DNA of 39,860 bases from positions 1 to 39,860 of the forward strand of contig DATMYW010000044.1 of assembly GCA_035560715.1 (NCBI GenBank), given 5' to 3'. The position numbers and the translations under genes were made by a program. How positions within the stretch are numbered: the stretch's first letter is position 1; every line of letters begins with the position of its first letter. Source of the stretch: JAAXTX01 sp035560715 (GTDB taxonomy: Bacteria > Patescibacteriota > Minisyncoccia > Moranbacterales > UBA1568). The notes below the pieces were generated by a model. That model was not told the origin of the DNA and made no database searches. It saw nothing but the letters and a program-made list of their open reading frames with translations. Shown here in pieces: positions 24,027 to 31,055 of this stretch.

Positions 24027-24832
24027 GAAAAACTCTAGCATCCGTTATCTCGGTCCTTGTGTTCCTTGCGGCGCTTTCGATATGGGAATTGTGTGCAATA
24101 ATAATTCCACGGTTTGGTTTCCTGTTTGGGTCACCGTCAGAAATCGTCGTAGCTTTCATCAGAAATACTGCAAATGGGACCCTAATCGGTGGATTTTTTG
24201 TGACCGGCATGGAGGCTTTGACCGGGTTCGTCGTCGGTGTAATTTTCGGAACGATTGCAGGATTTCTCTTGTGGTATTCGCCGCTAATAGCACGTATTGT
24301 CAGGCCCTACATCGTCATTCTCGGGGCAGTTCCCGTTTTTGCATTCGCACCGATGATGATAATTTGGTTCGGTGTCGGGTTTGGGATGAAAATAGCCATG
24401 GCAGCTCTTGGGACGTTTCTCGTGGCGCTCACGCAGGCGTATGAGGGCGCGAAGAACGTTGATATCGAAGAATTTCGTCTCTTACGGATTTTTGGCGCCA
24501 CACGGTTTCAGGTATTCATGACGGTTGTTCTGCCGTCCTCGCTTTCCTGGGTGCTTTCCTCGATGAAACTTAACGTCGGATTCGCGCTTCTTGGAGCGTT
24601 TATCGGAGAATTTATTTCGTCTGACAATGGGCTTGGACACTTCATGATTCGGGCGGGATCTTTCTATGATGTTTCATCGGTTTTTGCGGGAGGGGTGTAT
24701 CTCGTTTTTCTCGCTTTGTTATTTGAAAAAATGGTTAATCTCGTTGAAAAAAAACAGAAGAAAATAACCGAATTCGTCTCGGTTAGCAGAAAAACGAGAC
24801 AGGCATTGAAGGGCGTGAGAGAGGAGGAGTGA
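24023..24832 (+). CDS. ABC importer permease (TauC/SsuC/ThiX class)
   Basis: A 269-residue integral membrane protein of the BPD_transp_1 family with about six membrane segments. The coupling-loop EAA motif is visible as EEFRLLRIFGATRFQVFMTVVLPSSLSWVLSSMK. It probably works as a homodimer with the ATPase and the binding protein of the two preceding genes. The ATGA overlap with the ATPase gene fixes the start. It ends 10 bases before the intact nth gene, so nth is now likely read from the importer transcript. Confidence 0.92.
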   Translation: MRKTLASVISVLVFLAALSIWELCAIIIPRFGFLFGSPSEIVVAFIRNTANGTLIGGFFVTGMEALTGFVVGVIFGTIAGFLLWYSPLIARIVRPYIVILGAVPVFAFAPMMIIWFGVGFGMKIAMAALGTFLVALTQAYEGAKNVDIEEFRLLRIFGATRFQVFMTVVLPSSLSWVLSSMKLNVGFALLGAFIGEFISSDNGLGHFMIRAGSFYDVSSVFAGGVYLVFLALLFEKMVNLVEKKQKKITEFVSVSRKTRQALKGVREEE

Positions 24833-24842
24833 TGATTACTAC

Positions 24843-25484
24843 ATGGATATCGAAGCAAAAAGAAAAGCTGCGAGGGAGGCGCTTCGACGGCTGCGGAAGG
24901 CGTACAAGGTGACGGGGCCGTTCGTTGAATGGTCGAATCCGCTCGAGTTGGTCGTGGGGACGGCGCTTTCGGCGCAGTGTACCGATGAGCGGGTGAACAT
25001 GGTCACACGGGAGCTGTTCAGGAAATACAAGACGGCACGCGATTATGCCGAAGCGGATCAGGGCGTCTTGGAAAAAGAAATCTATTCGACCGGGTTCTTC
25101 CGCAACAAAGCGAAGAACCTTCGCGGGATGGGCAAGGTTCTCGTGGAAGAGTTTGGCGGCGAAGTTCCGGATACGCTCGATGGATTGCTCTCGCTTCCCG
25201 GCATCTCGAACAAGACGGCCTATATCGTGCTTGCCAAGGCGTTCGGGAAGATGGAAGGACTTGCGGTCGATACGCACGTGTTCCGACTGGCGCCACGGCT
25301 TGGCTGGAGCAACGCGAAGACGCCGGAAAAGATGTCGCGGGAATTGGGCGAGCTCTTCCCGAAGCACGACTACCTCGCGGTGAACGAATACCTCATCACG
25401 CATGGTCGGGCGGTCTGCGTGCCGCGCAACCCGAAGTGCGGCGAATGCGTGCTCGCGGATATCTGTCCGTCAGCAAGAAACTGA
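24843..25484 (+). CDS. nth: Endonuclease III (base excision repair)
   Basis: A 213-residue bifunctional DNA glycosylase/AP lyase for oxidised pyrimidines. The helix-hairpin-helix LPGISNKTAYIVL contains the catalytic K124 and VDTHVFRL the catalytic D143. The C-terminal iron-sulfur cluster ligands C192, C199, C202 and C208 keep the C-x6-C-x2-C-x5-C spacing. The N-terminus (MDIEAKRKAAREALRRLRKAYKV) differs in its first residues from the duplicate fragment at 22132 (MNAKEALRRLRKAYKV), as if the inserted segment supplied a new 5' end. The gene is otherwise complete. Confidence 0.95.
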   Translation: MDIEAKRKAAREALRRLRKAYKVTGPFVEWSNPLELVVGTALSAQCTDERVNMVTRELFRKYKTARDYAEADQGVLEKEIYSTGFFRNKAKNLRGMGKVLVEEFGGEVPDTLDGLLSLPGISNKTAYIVLAKAFGKMEGLAVDTHVFRLAPRLGWSNAKTPEKMSRELGELFPKHDYLAVNEYLITHGRAVCVPRNPKCGECVLADICPSARN

Positions 25485-25628
25485 TACGAAGAGTTATTCC
25501 GATAATGTGTCAACGTGTTCACGAGTGAAGGCGCCCTTTACGTTGAAAGTCATACCGTTATACGTAGGGGCGGGTTCGTGCGGTCGTCCGTTAAAGTGTG
25601 GTTCATTATTCTCGGTTCATACGCCCAC

Positions 25629-25657
25629 TTGATTCTTTTTTCGGCTCATGGTATCCT
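25629..25657 (+). promoter_or_regulatory. Promoter for the tRNA-Ile / initiator tRNA unit
   Basis: TTGATT (25629-25634), 17 bases, TATCCT (25652-25657), with TGG giving an extended -10. The tRNA starts 53 bases downstream. The rest of the gap after nth (25485-25628) shows nothing I can support apart from a weak 7-bp inverted repeat. The -10 TATCCT is the same as at the tRNA-Met/Asp promoter. Confidence 0.65.
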
Positions 25658-25709
25658 GGCGGAGACCTCTTCGGAGGCGTTGCTCCTGTCCAGTTTGAGC
25701 CGATTCTTC

Positions 25710-25783
25710 GGGCGATTAGCTCAGTTGGTTAGAGCGCGTCACTGATAATGACGAGGTCCCAAGTTCGAATCTTGGATCGCCCA
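25710..25783 (+). tRNA. tRNA-Ile (GAT anticodon)
   Basis: A 74-nt cloverleaf: acceptor GGGCGAT/ATCGCCC, D-arm GCTC...GAGC, anticodon stem GTCA/TGAC with loop CTGATAA, T-arm CCAAG-TTCGAAT-CTTGG, discriminator A. CCA is not encoded (CAC follows). Confidence 0.95.
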
Positions 25784-25823
25784 CACGGCCGCCGAGAGGT
25801 GGCAAGTATCAAGTTCCAAATAA

Positions 25824-25895
25824 CAACAGCCAAATCTCAAAGTCGGCTGTTTGGGAATTGAAGTTTGATTATTGGAGATAGGAATTTGGCTGTTG
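25824..25895. repeat. Inverted repeat in the tRNA-Ile / tRNA-fMet spacer
   Basis: CAACAGCCAAAT (25824-25835) is perfectly complementary to ATTTGGCTGTTG (25884-25895), with weaker pairing extending outward. It is AT-rich and similar in style to the inverted repeats upstream and downstream of dprA. It could fold in the tRNA precursor. Confidence 0.55.
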
Positions 25896-25917
25896 GTGAC
25901 TGAAGGAACGACATCAT

Positions 25918-25991
25918 TGCGGGGTGGAGCAGTCTGGCAGCTCGTCTGGCTCATAACCAGAAGGTCGTGGGTTCGAATCCCACCCCCGCTA
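25918..25991 (+). tRNA. Initiator tRNA-fMet (CAT anticodon)
   Basis: Initiator identity is supported by the unpaired 1-72 position (T/T) at the end of acceptor TGCGGGG/CCCCGCT and by the A11-T24 pair in the D stem GAGC/GCTC. The anticodon stem is TCTGG/CCAGA with loop CTCATAA, so only two of the three G-C pairs typical of initiators are present. T-arm GTGGG-TTCGAAT-CCCAC. CCA is not encoded (ACT follows). Confidence 0.9.
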
Positions 25992-26072
25992 CTAGGAACG
26001 AAGTGACGAAGGAGAGGGGAGCACGCCAATGATTTGGCGTGCGGTGGGATGAGAAGGGATTCTCAAGAATCC
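25992..26072 (+). repeat. Two-hairpin trailer unit after tRNA-fMet
   Basis: A purine-rich lead (GAACGAAGTGACGAAGGAG) is followed by hairpin A, GCACGCCAA/TTGGCGTGC with a 4-nt loop (26021-26042). A conserved link GTGGGATGAGAAGGG comes next, then hairpin B, GGATTCT/AGAATCC (26057-26072). The same order, the same 9-bp and 4-nt geometry of hairpin A and nearly the same link sequence occur twice after tRNA-Ser (36692-36946), with different stem sequences. Confidence 0.75.
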
Positions 26073-26095
26073 AATGACGGCGGTACGGAAACGTC

Positions 26096-26121
26096 AAGAA
26101 GGCCGCGAAAGCGGCTTTCTT
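26096..26121 (+). terminator. Terminator of the tRNA-Ile/fMet transcript
   Basis: AAGAAGGCCGC pairs with GCGGCTTTCTT (one G.T) around a GAAA loop. It lies after the trailer unit and before the exporter start at 26158, and it argues against the in-frame ATG at 26074. Confidence 0.8.
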
Positions 26122-26157
26122 CGTTCTCTTGTCTGGGAACAATGGAATCAACTGGTT

Positions 26158-27996
26158 ATGTCGCACGGAACGAACAATAAGACGAAGAACATTCCTACCA
26201 GGAGAATCCTCTCCTGGTATTGGCGAGTGGTCCGGCAGTACCGTAGGCCGTTCATCTTCACGGTCGTCTTTTACGGGTTCGCGGCGGTTTCGGGAAGCGT
26301 CATTCCACCGGTTATCTATAAGGGACTTACGGATTCCCTGTCCGGGCAAAGTGCCCCATCCCTGTTCGGGCATTCGGGTCCCTGGGTCTGGGTCGTCGCA
26401 CTCGGCATCAACTTCCTGTCCACCTATGTCCTGCTCCGACTCGGCGATATCTCATACTTCCGTCCGTACAGCCGCGTATCCAAGAAGCTGGTCGACTTCA
26501 CATTCGACCGTATCGGCGAGCGTTCGTACCGGTTTTTCTCCGACCATTTCTCCGGAAGCCTCGTGTCACAGGCAAGGCGATATGTCGACGCATTCGGCTC
26601 CCTGTCGGATACGCTTCTGTACAGTATCTGGATGCCGATCATCAACCTGATCGGAAGTCTTATCGGCCTCTTTCTCTTCTCTCCTCCGTTGGCGGCCATT
26701 TTCTTCGTCGGAATGGCGTTTATCCTGCTCGTGCCGCTTCCGCTCATCCGACGGAGAATGTCGTTCGATACGCTTGAGAGTGAGGAAGATTCGAAAGTGA
26801 CCGGTCGGATTTCCGATGTCATCGCCAACATACTGACCGTGAAGATGTTCTCGTCGACGGAGCGGGAACGTTCGTCGTTCCGAGAGTACTCCGATCGGCA
26901 GGAACGCGCCCGCGGCAAAGCGTATTCCGCATTACTGCATATGATCATGGTGCAGAACGGGCTCGTTCTCCTGTTCCAGTTCGTCGGCATCGCCGTCTCG
27001 GTCCGATTATGGTCGCAGGGGACGATCACCGTAGGAACCGTCGTTCTCATGCAGGCGTACCTCATGGGAGTCTTCAGTATCGCGAACCAGTTCACCCGTT
27101 CGTTCTCGGAAATGCTCCGTTCCTTGGCGCGCGCTGCCGAGATGGTCGAGATCTTCGAGCTGCCTCAGGACCTTCTCGATCCCGAGCATCCGGAGGAGAG
27201 TCGTATCTCCAAGGGCGAAATCGAGTTCAGGGACGTGTCCTTTCGCTATCCGGCCGGAGATGCGGTTTTCGCGGACTTCTCATTTTCGGTCCGCGCGGGG
27301 GAGAAAGTCGGTCTCGTCGGTCCGTCGGGCGGCGGAAAGTCAACCGTCACCAAACTGCTGTTGCGGTTCGCCGATCCGCAGGGTGGAGGAATCTTCATCG
27401 ATGGGCAGGACATTCGAAATATTCGGCAGGACGATCTGCGGAACGCGATCGCCTATGTCCCGCAGGATCCGCTTTTGTTTCATCGCTCACTTCGGGAGAA
27501 TATCGGTTATGGGAAATCGGATGCGACCGAGGAGGCAATCTTGTCGGCTTCGACGCGTGCCCATGCGCACGATTTCATCTCGCGTCTACAGGAGGGATAC
27601 GAGACATTGGTCGGCGAGCGGGGCGTGAAACTCTCGGGCGGACAGAGGCAGCGCGTCGCGATAGCCCGAGCGATCCTCAAGAACGCGCCGATACTCATTC
27701 TCGACGAGGCGACGAGCGCGCTCGATTCGGAAAGCGAACATGCCATCCAGGAAGCGCTCGTGGACCTCATGACGGGGAAGACGTCGATCGTCATCGCACA
27801 CCGGCTCTCGACCATCCGTCGGATGGACCGCATTGTCGTATTGGGCGAGGACGGCACCGTCGAGGAAGAGGGGACGCATGATGAATTGCTCGCGCGAAAC
27901 GGTCATTACGCGGCGCTGTGGGCACGTCAGACCGGAGGATTCCTTGACGGGGAGGCAGGAGAGTCATCGGGGATTTCCGAGGACGGGGACATCTGA
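26158..27996 (+). CDS. ABC exporter (fused membrane and ATPase domains, MsbA/LmrA-like)
   Basis: A 612-residue half-transporter that would act as a homodimer. About six membrane helices occupy residues 30-320. The ATPase domain follows: Walker A GPSGGGKSTV, Q-loop YVPQDPLLF, signature LSGGQRQR, Walker B ILILDEATSALD and H-loop IAHRLSTI, all intact. Substrates of this class are lipids, peptides or drugs; none can be assigned here. The start at 26158 is preferred because the in-frame ATG at 26074 lies before a terminator hairpin. It is flanked by terminators on both sides and is probably monocistronic. Confidence 0.92.
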   Translation: MSHGTNNKTKNIPTRRILSWYWRVVRQYRRPFIFTVVFYGFAAVSGSVIPPVIYKGLTDSLSGQSAPSLFGHSGPWVWVVALGINFLSTYVLLRLGDISYFRPYSRVSKKLVDFTFDRIGERSYRFFSDHFSGSLVSQARRYVDAFGSLSDTLLYSIWMPIINLIGSLIGLFLFSPPLAAIFFVGMAFILLVPLPLIRRRMSFDTLESEEDSKVTGRISDVIANILTVKMFSSTERERSSFREYSDRQERARGKAYSALLHMIMVQNGLVLLFQFVGIAVSVRLWSQGTITVGTVVLMQAYLMGVFSIANQFTRSFSEMLRSLARAAEMVEIFELPQDLLDPEHPEESRISKGEIEFRDVSFRYPAGDAVFADFSFSVRAGEKVGLVGPSGGGKSTVTKLLLRFADPQGGGIFIDGQDIRNIRQDDLRNAIAYVPQDPLLFHRSLRENIGYGKSDATEEAILSASTRAHAHDFISRLQEGYETLVGERGVKLSGGQRQRVAIARAILKNAPILILDEATSALDSESEHAIQEALVDLMTGKTSIVIAHRLSTIRRMDRIVVLGEDGTVEEEGTHDELLARNGHYAALWARQTGGFLDGEAGESSGISEDGDI

Positions 27997-28021
27997 TTCG
28001 ATAGGATGGCTTTTCAGAAGA

Positions 28022-28058
28022 AAAAATGACCGCTCACACCGTATGAGCGGTCATTTTT
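28022..28058. terminator. Terminator after the ABC exporter
   Basis: AAAAATGACCGCTCA pairs perfectly with TGAGCGGTCATTTTT (15 bp, 7-nt loop). A clean intrinsic terminator. Confidence 0.93.
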
Positions 28059-28089
28059 ACCTTATATGAGCCGATTTCAACGAAAACAC

Positions 28090-28117
28090 TTGACAAAAAG
28101 TAAAAAAAGAATATAAT
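28090..28117 (+). promoter_or_regulatory. Near-consensus promoter for the LPXTG protein
   Basis: Consensus TTGACA (28090-28095), an A-rich 16-base spacer, consensus TATAAT (28112-28117). By sequence this is the strongest promoter in the window, suggesting an abundant product. Confidence 0.85.
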
Positions 28118-28191
28118 AATATGTTTTCTCGGTATACAAGCGCTCCCGATCGGAGCCTTCGAGAAACGCGTAATCAGTATCATACGAACGT

Positions 28192-28764
28192 ATGAAGCGG
28201 GTGAATCTGTTCGCGGTCGCGGTGGTTGCCGCCGGCTCTTTCGTGTTCGTCGCCGATCTGGCGAAGGCATGCGAGACCCCGACGCCCACGTGTCCGTCGG
28301 GAGTAATCAAGTATGGCGTTTGCCAGCCGAAGGAGACTCCGGTCTGTGGCAATGGCAAGGTCGAGAAGGGTGAGGCCTGCGACGAGGGAAGCAGGAACGG
28401 CGGAGACTCTTGCACCAAGACATGTCAGAAGCCGGTCGTCGTCGACCCGGTCTGTGGCAATGGCAAGGTCGAGAAGAACGAATCCTGTGATGACGGTAAC
28501 CAAAACGATGGCGATTCGTGTACGAATACGTGTGAGAATCAGATCGTGAAGGAAGTGCCGGTCGTCACGACGGTCACGAATACCGTCACGAATACGGTCG
28601 AGAAGGTGGTCACCAAGTACAAGCGTCACGGTGACAACGATCATGACAAGAAAAAGAAGAAGGATGTCCTCCCGACGACCGGTCTTCCGGTCGAGGGCGT
28701 CGCGGGTGCCGTCGTTTCGGCGGCAGGCATCACCGCGGCCGCTTGGAGGAAGTTCGTGAAGTAG
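28192..28764 (+). CDS. Secreted Cys-rich repeat protein with an LPXTG sorting signal
   Basis: The product has 190 residues. The signal peptide is residues 1-26 or so (MKRVNLFAVAVVAAGSFVFVADLAKA). Two repeats, VCGNGKVEKGEACDEGSRNGG and VCGNGKVEKNESCDDGNQNDG, each end in DSCTxTC; they match the DUF4215 / Myxococcus Cys-rich repeat type and are probably disulfide-bonded. A Thr/Val-rich stalk and a Lys-rich run precede the C-terminal sorting signal: LPTTG at 160-164, a hydrophobic helix and the basic tail RKFVK. A sortase is encoded directly downstream and is the likely processing enzyme. Expression from a near-consensus promoter suggests a major surface protein. Confidence 0.88.
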   Translation: MKRVNLFAVAVVAAGSFVFVADLAKACETPTPTCPSGVIKYGVCQPKETPVCGNGKVEKGEACDEGSRNGGDSCTKTCQKPVVVDPVCGNGKVEKNESCDDGNQNDGDSCTNTCENQIVKEVPVVTTVTNTVTNTVEKVVTKYKRHGDNDHDKKKKKDVLPTTGLPVEGVAGAVVSAAGITAAAWRKFVK

Positions 28765-28816
28765 CATCCTCACCTCGAGGGATACTCGGCAGCCCTGAAT
28801 AGAAGGGTACCCGACA

Positions 28817-28848
28817 AGGGAGGGCACTCCGGCAGGAGTGCCTTCTCT
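28817..28848 (+). terminator. Hairpin between the LPXTG gene and the sortase gene
   Basis: A 14-bp stem (core GGCACTCC/GGAGTGCC, two G.T pairs) with a GGCA loop, followed by a pyrimidine-rich but not pure T tract. It may be a partial terminator that lets less transcript reach the sortase gene. Confidence 0.65.
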
Positions 28849-28894
28849 CTTCCTCCCTCTTGCCTCGGGCAAGACGGCGGAGGAGAGAACGCCT

Positions 28895-30010
28895 ATGGAA
28901 GATCAGGTCATATATATCGAACGGGGACTGCGTTTTTCCGGCCGCGATATGCGGGAGGAACGTCTTGATATCCCGATGTCTCCGAAGACGATCATGCGGC
29001 GGTTCGCGAAGCCGCTCGCGGTTTTCGGCGTCGTCTTTCTGGTTATCTTCTCGGTGATGAATGCCGACCTTTCCGTCGTCTCTGATGTGATCGCGAACCT
29101 TCGCGGAGAGACCGTGACGCGTGATTCGCTGCCACCCGAATGGCTTGAGAAATATTCCATCGTCATGAACGGACGTGTCCGCCCGGACGACGACGCCGAT
29201 CACGATGGGCTCGGGTTCCTGGGAGAGGAACGTGCGGGAACGAACCCGTATGACGCCGATACGGACCATGATGGCATGTCCGACCGCGATGAACTCGCAC
29301 AGGGGACGGACCCGATCATGCCTGACTCGTTCGACAACAATCACGACGGAATTCCGGATTCGTGGGAAATCGCGAACGGGCTTGACCTGAAGAAAAGCGA
29401 TGCAGAGGGTGATCCGGACGTTGACGGTCTTCCGAATATCGTCGAATACGCGTACGGGACCGATCCGCGAAAGGCGGATACCGACGGTGACGGATTCGTC
29501 GACGCGCAAGAAATCGCCGGCGGATACGATCCCGATGCACCCGGTGACGCCAAGCCTTCAGTGACGGTGCTTGCGGAGAAGATCGGAGTCGCGGCACCGG
29601 TTGTCTGGTCCGTATCCCCGACCGATGCCGAGATGCTCGGCGATCTTGAACACGGGGTGGCACACTATCCCGATTCCGGTATTCCCGGGCAGCCCGGAAA
29701 CGTCATTATCGCGGGGCATAGCAGCAACTATGCGTGGGCGAAAGGTGATTACAATTCAGTATTTCGCCGCCTTGGCGAACTTTCCCCGGGCGACGTCATC
29801 GTCTTCCGCGTGAAACAGGCGAACGGACGGACGTTCGAGTATGCGTATACGGTGACCGAAAAACGCTCGACGAACGCCGATGATCCGTGGATTTTCGACG
29901 ACGACGGGAAGGGTGTGGTGACCCTGAGCACCTGCTGGCCTATCGGAACCACGTTCAAGCGGATGGTCGTCCGTGGGGAGATGATCGGAGGGAATACGAC
30001 GGCGTCATGA
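28895..30010 (+). CDS. Membrane-anchored sortase with calcium-binding repeats
   Basis: The product has 371 residues. One membrane helix (about 41-54) anchors it, followed by a linker and four Asp-rich thrombospondin-type-3/EF-like loops (DDDADHDGLGFLGEE, DADTDHDGMSDRDE, FDNNHDGIPDSWE, DTDGDGFVDAQE) between about 97 and 206. The sortase domain has the catalytic triad H275 (AGHSS), C347 (LSTCWP) and R356 (FKRM). The domain would act outside the membrane, and calcium may set the distance or activity. GGAGGAG sits ten or so bases before the ATG, one of the few clear Shine-Dalgarno sequences here. Its likely substrate is the LPTTG protein immediately upstream. Confidence 0.9.
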   Translation: MEDQVIYIERGLRFSGRDMREERLDIPMSPKTIMRRFAKPLAVFGVVFLVIFSVMNADLSVVSDVIANLRGETVTRDSLPPEWLEKYSIVMNGRVRPDDDADHDGLGFLGEERAGTNPYDADTDHDGMSDRDELAQGTDPIMPDSFDNNHDGIPDSWEIANGLDLKKSDAEGDPDVDGLPNIVEYAYGTDPRKADTDGDGFVDAQEIAGGYDPDAPGDAKPSVTVLAEKIGVAAPVVWSVSPTDAEMLGDLEHGVAHYPDSGIPGQPGNVIIAGHSSNYAWAKGDYNSVFRRLGELSPGDVIVFRVKQANGRTFEYAYTVTEKRSTNADDPWIFDDDGKGVVTLSTCWPIGTTFKRMVVRGEMIGGNTTAS

Positions 30011-30038
30011 CCCGTCCCGGATGGTCTGTCTGTCCCGT

Positions 30039-30067
30039 TTGACTCGTCACGAATAATCCGGTATCCT
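30039..30067 (+). promoter_or_regulatory. Promoter for tRNA-Met / tRNA-Asp
   Basis: TTGACT (30039-30044), 17 bases, TATCCT (30062-30067). A short hairpin CCGATG/CATCGG (30078-30096) follows in the leader. ATGTCGGAAGCAT is repeated before both tRNAs (near 30081 and 30221). Confidence 0.7.
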
Positions 30068-30127
30068 TCCATGGAATCCGATGTCGGAAGCATCGGGAGA
30101 TTGATTTTCCGTTCGTGCCGTCTTCCT

Positions 30128-30201
30128 GCCAGGGTAGCTCAGTTGGTTAGAGCACGGGACTCATAAGCCCGGGGTCGAGAGTTCGAATCTCTCCCCTGGT
30201 A
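30128..30201 (+). tRNA. tRNA-Met (CAT anticodon), probably elongator
   Basis: Acceptor GCCAGGG/CCCTGGT (one G.T), D-arm GCTC...GAGC, anticodon loop CTCATAA, variable region ending GGGTC, T-arm GAGAG-TTCGAAT-CTCTC, discriminator A, CCA encoded at 30202-30204. The 31-39 pair is A/G. Position 1-72 can pair, so it is not the initiator. A tRNA-Ile with a modified CAT anticodon is possible, but the variable loop resembles elongator tRNA-Met. Confidence 0.85.
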
Positions 30202-30237
30202 CCAAGTCGGCACGGGACGGAATGTCGGAAGCATGTT

Positions 30238-30311
30238 GGACCGGTAGCTCAGTTGGTTAGAGCGCCGCCCTGTCACGGCGGAGGTCGCGAGTTCGAGTCT
30301 CGTCCGGTCCG
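30238..30311 (+). tRNA. tRNA-Asp (GTC anticodon)
   Basis: Acceptor GGACCGG/CCGGTCC, D-arm GCTC...GAGC, anticodon stem CCGCC/GGCGG with loop CTGTCAC, T-arm GCGAG-TTCGAGT-CTCGT, discriminator G. CCA is not encoded (CC then TTC follow). It lies 33 bases after the encoded CCA of tRNA-Met and is probably co-transcribed. Confidence 0.95.
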
Positions 30312-30396
30312 CCTTCGCTGCGCTGAAGCGCAGCTACGGCGTGACACAGTCCGCTTAGGTTCCACCAACGTGGAACTACGGCGTGACACAGTCCGC
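30307..30396 (+). repeat. 42-bp tandem hairpin repeat anchored in the tRNA-Asp 3' end
   Basis: GTCCGC recurs at 30307 (last bases of the tRNA), 30349 and 30391, spacing 42. Each unit has a 4-base link, a 7-bp stem with a 4-base loop, then the tail TACGGCGTGACACA. Stems differ completely: GCTGCGC/GCGCAGC (30317-30334) and GTTCCAC/GTGGAAC (30359-30376). A third unit with stem GCTACGC/GCGTAGC follows the tRNA-Ser array at 36941. Pairing is conserved while sequence is not. Confidence 0.85.
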
Positions 30397-30409
30397 AGCA
30401 GATAAGTCG

Positions 30410-30442
30410 AAAAACGGAGACATTGAAAAAGTCTCTGTTTTT
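30410..30442 (+). terminator. Terminator of the tRNA-Met/Asp transcript
   Basis: AAAAACGGAGAC pairs with GTCTCTGTTTTT (one G.T) around a 9-nt loop, followed by T. It lies directly after the hairpin repeats, so these are part of the tRNA precursor. Confidence 0.85.
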
Positions 30443-30468
30443 TGTTACTCAGAAAGGGTGCTGGGACA

Positions 30469-30477
30469 TGATATACT
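30469..30477 (+). promoter_or_regulatory. Extended -10 promoter for the SLOG gene
   Basis: TGA-TATACT (30469-30477) with no good -35. Transcription would start within a few bases of the ATG at 30486, so the message would be leaderless or nearly so. An in-frame start at 30423 would lie inside the terminator hairpin and is rejected. Confidence 0.55.
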
Positions 30478-30485
30478 ACAATCAT

Positions 30486-30995
30486 ATGAAATGGATCGGT
30501 ATTACCGGCTCTTGGAGGGCCACCAACGAAACCGTTGAATCCGATGTCCGGACCGCTGTCAGGACCATTGTCCGTCGTGGTGATGGCATCGTGACAGGAG
30601 GAGCTTTGAATGTAGATTACTTCGCCACTGACGAGGCACTCAAAATCGATCCATCAGGAGTCAGTATCAAGGTTTGTTTGCCGGTCGCTCTTGAGAGGTA
30701 CTCCGCCCATTATTTTAAGAGAGCTGAAGAAGGGGTTATTACTGTACAGCAAGCTGAGGCCCTCATCACTCAGTTAAAGGAGTTGAAGAGCGTCAACCCG
30801 GACGCGATTCTTGAAAATAGGAGAAACGAAATCGTGGATACGAACACGTATTATGAGAGAAATTCCCGCGTCGTGGAACTTTCAGACGAACTGCTCGCCT
30901 TTCAGGTGAACGGAAGCCAGGGCGTACAAGATACGATTGATAAGGCTTTGAGTCAGGGAAAGACGGTTGGTATTCGAGAGTATGTGATCATTTAA
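30486..30995 (+). CDS. SLOG/Rossmann-fold (DprA/LOG-like) protein
   Basis: A 169-residue soluble protein. The start KWIGITGSW, then the helix TNETVESDVRTAVRTIVRRGDGIVTGGALNVDYFATDEALK, matches the nucleotide-binding half of SLOG domains (GS...GG.N.D..A). A second part is predicted helical (AEEGVITVQQAEALITQLKEL), and a segment RNSRVVELSDELLAFQVNGSQGVQDTIDKALSQGK corresponds to the second Rossmann strand-helix (D.L.AF..NGS.G...T...A). SLOG proteins bind or cleave nucleotides and some sense nucleotide signals in defence systems; no partner gene of that sort is adjacent. Function unknown. Confidence 0.7.
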   Translation: MKWIGITGSWRATNETVESDVRTAVRTIVRRGDGIVTGGALNVDYFATDEALKIDPSGVSIKVCLPVALERYSAHYFKRAEEGVITVQQAEALITQLKELKSVNPDAILENRRNEIVDTNTYYERNSRVVELSDELLAFQVNGSQGVQDTIDKALSQGKTVGIREYVII

Positions 30996-31055
30996 ACTAT
31001 TTGTGGAAAGATTTCTGATGGTGTTCATCAGTTGGAGAACGAAGTTTAGCGCCTT

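Noticed and set aside
26074..26157. Longer start of the ABC exporter at 26074
   Set aside because: It begins directly after hairpin B of the tRNA trailer and runs through an intrinsic terminator.
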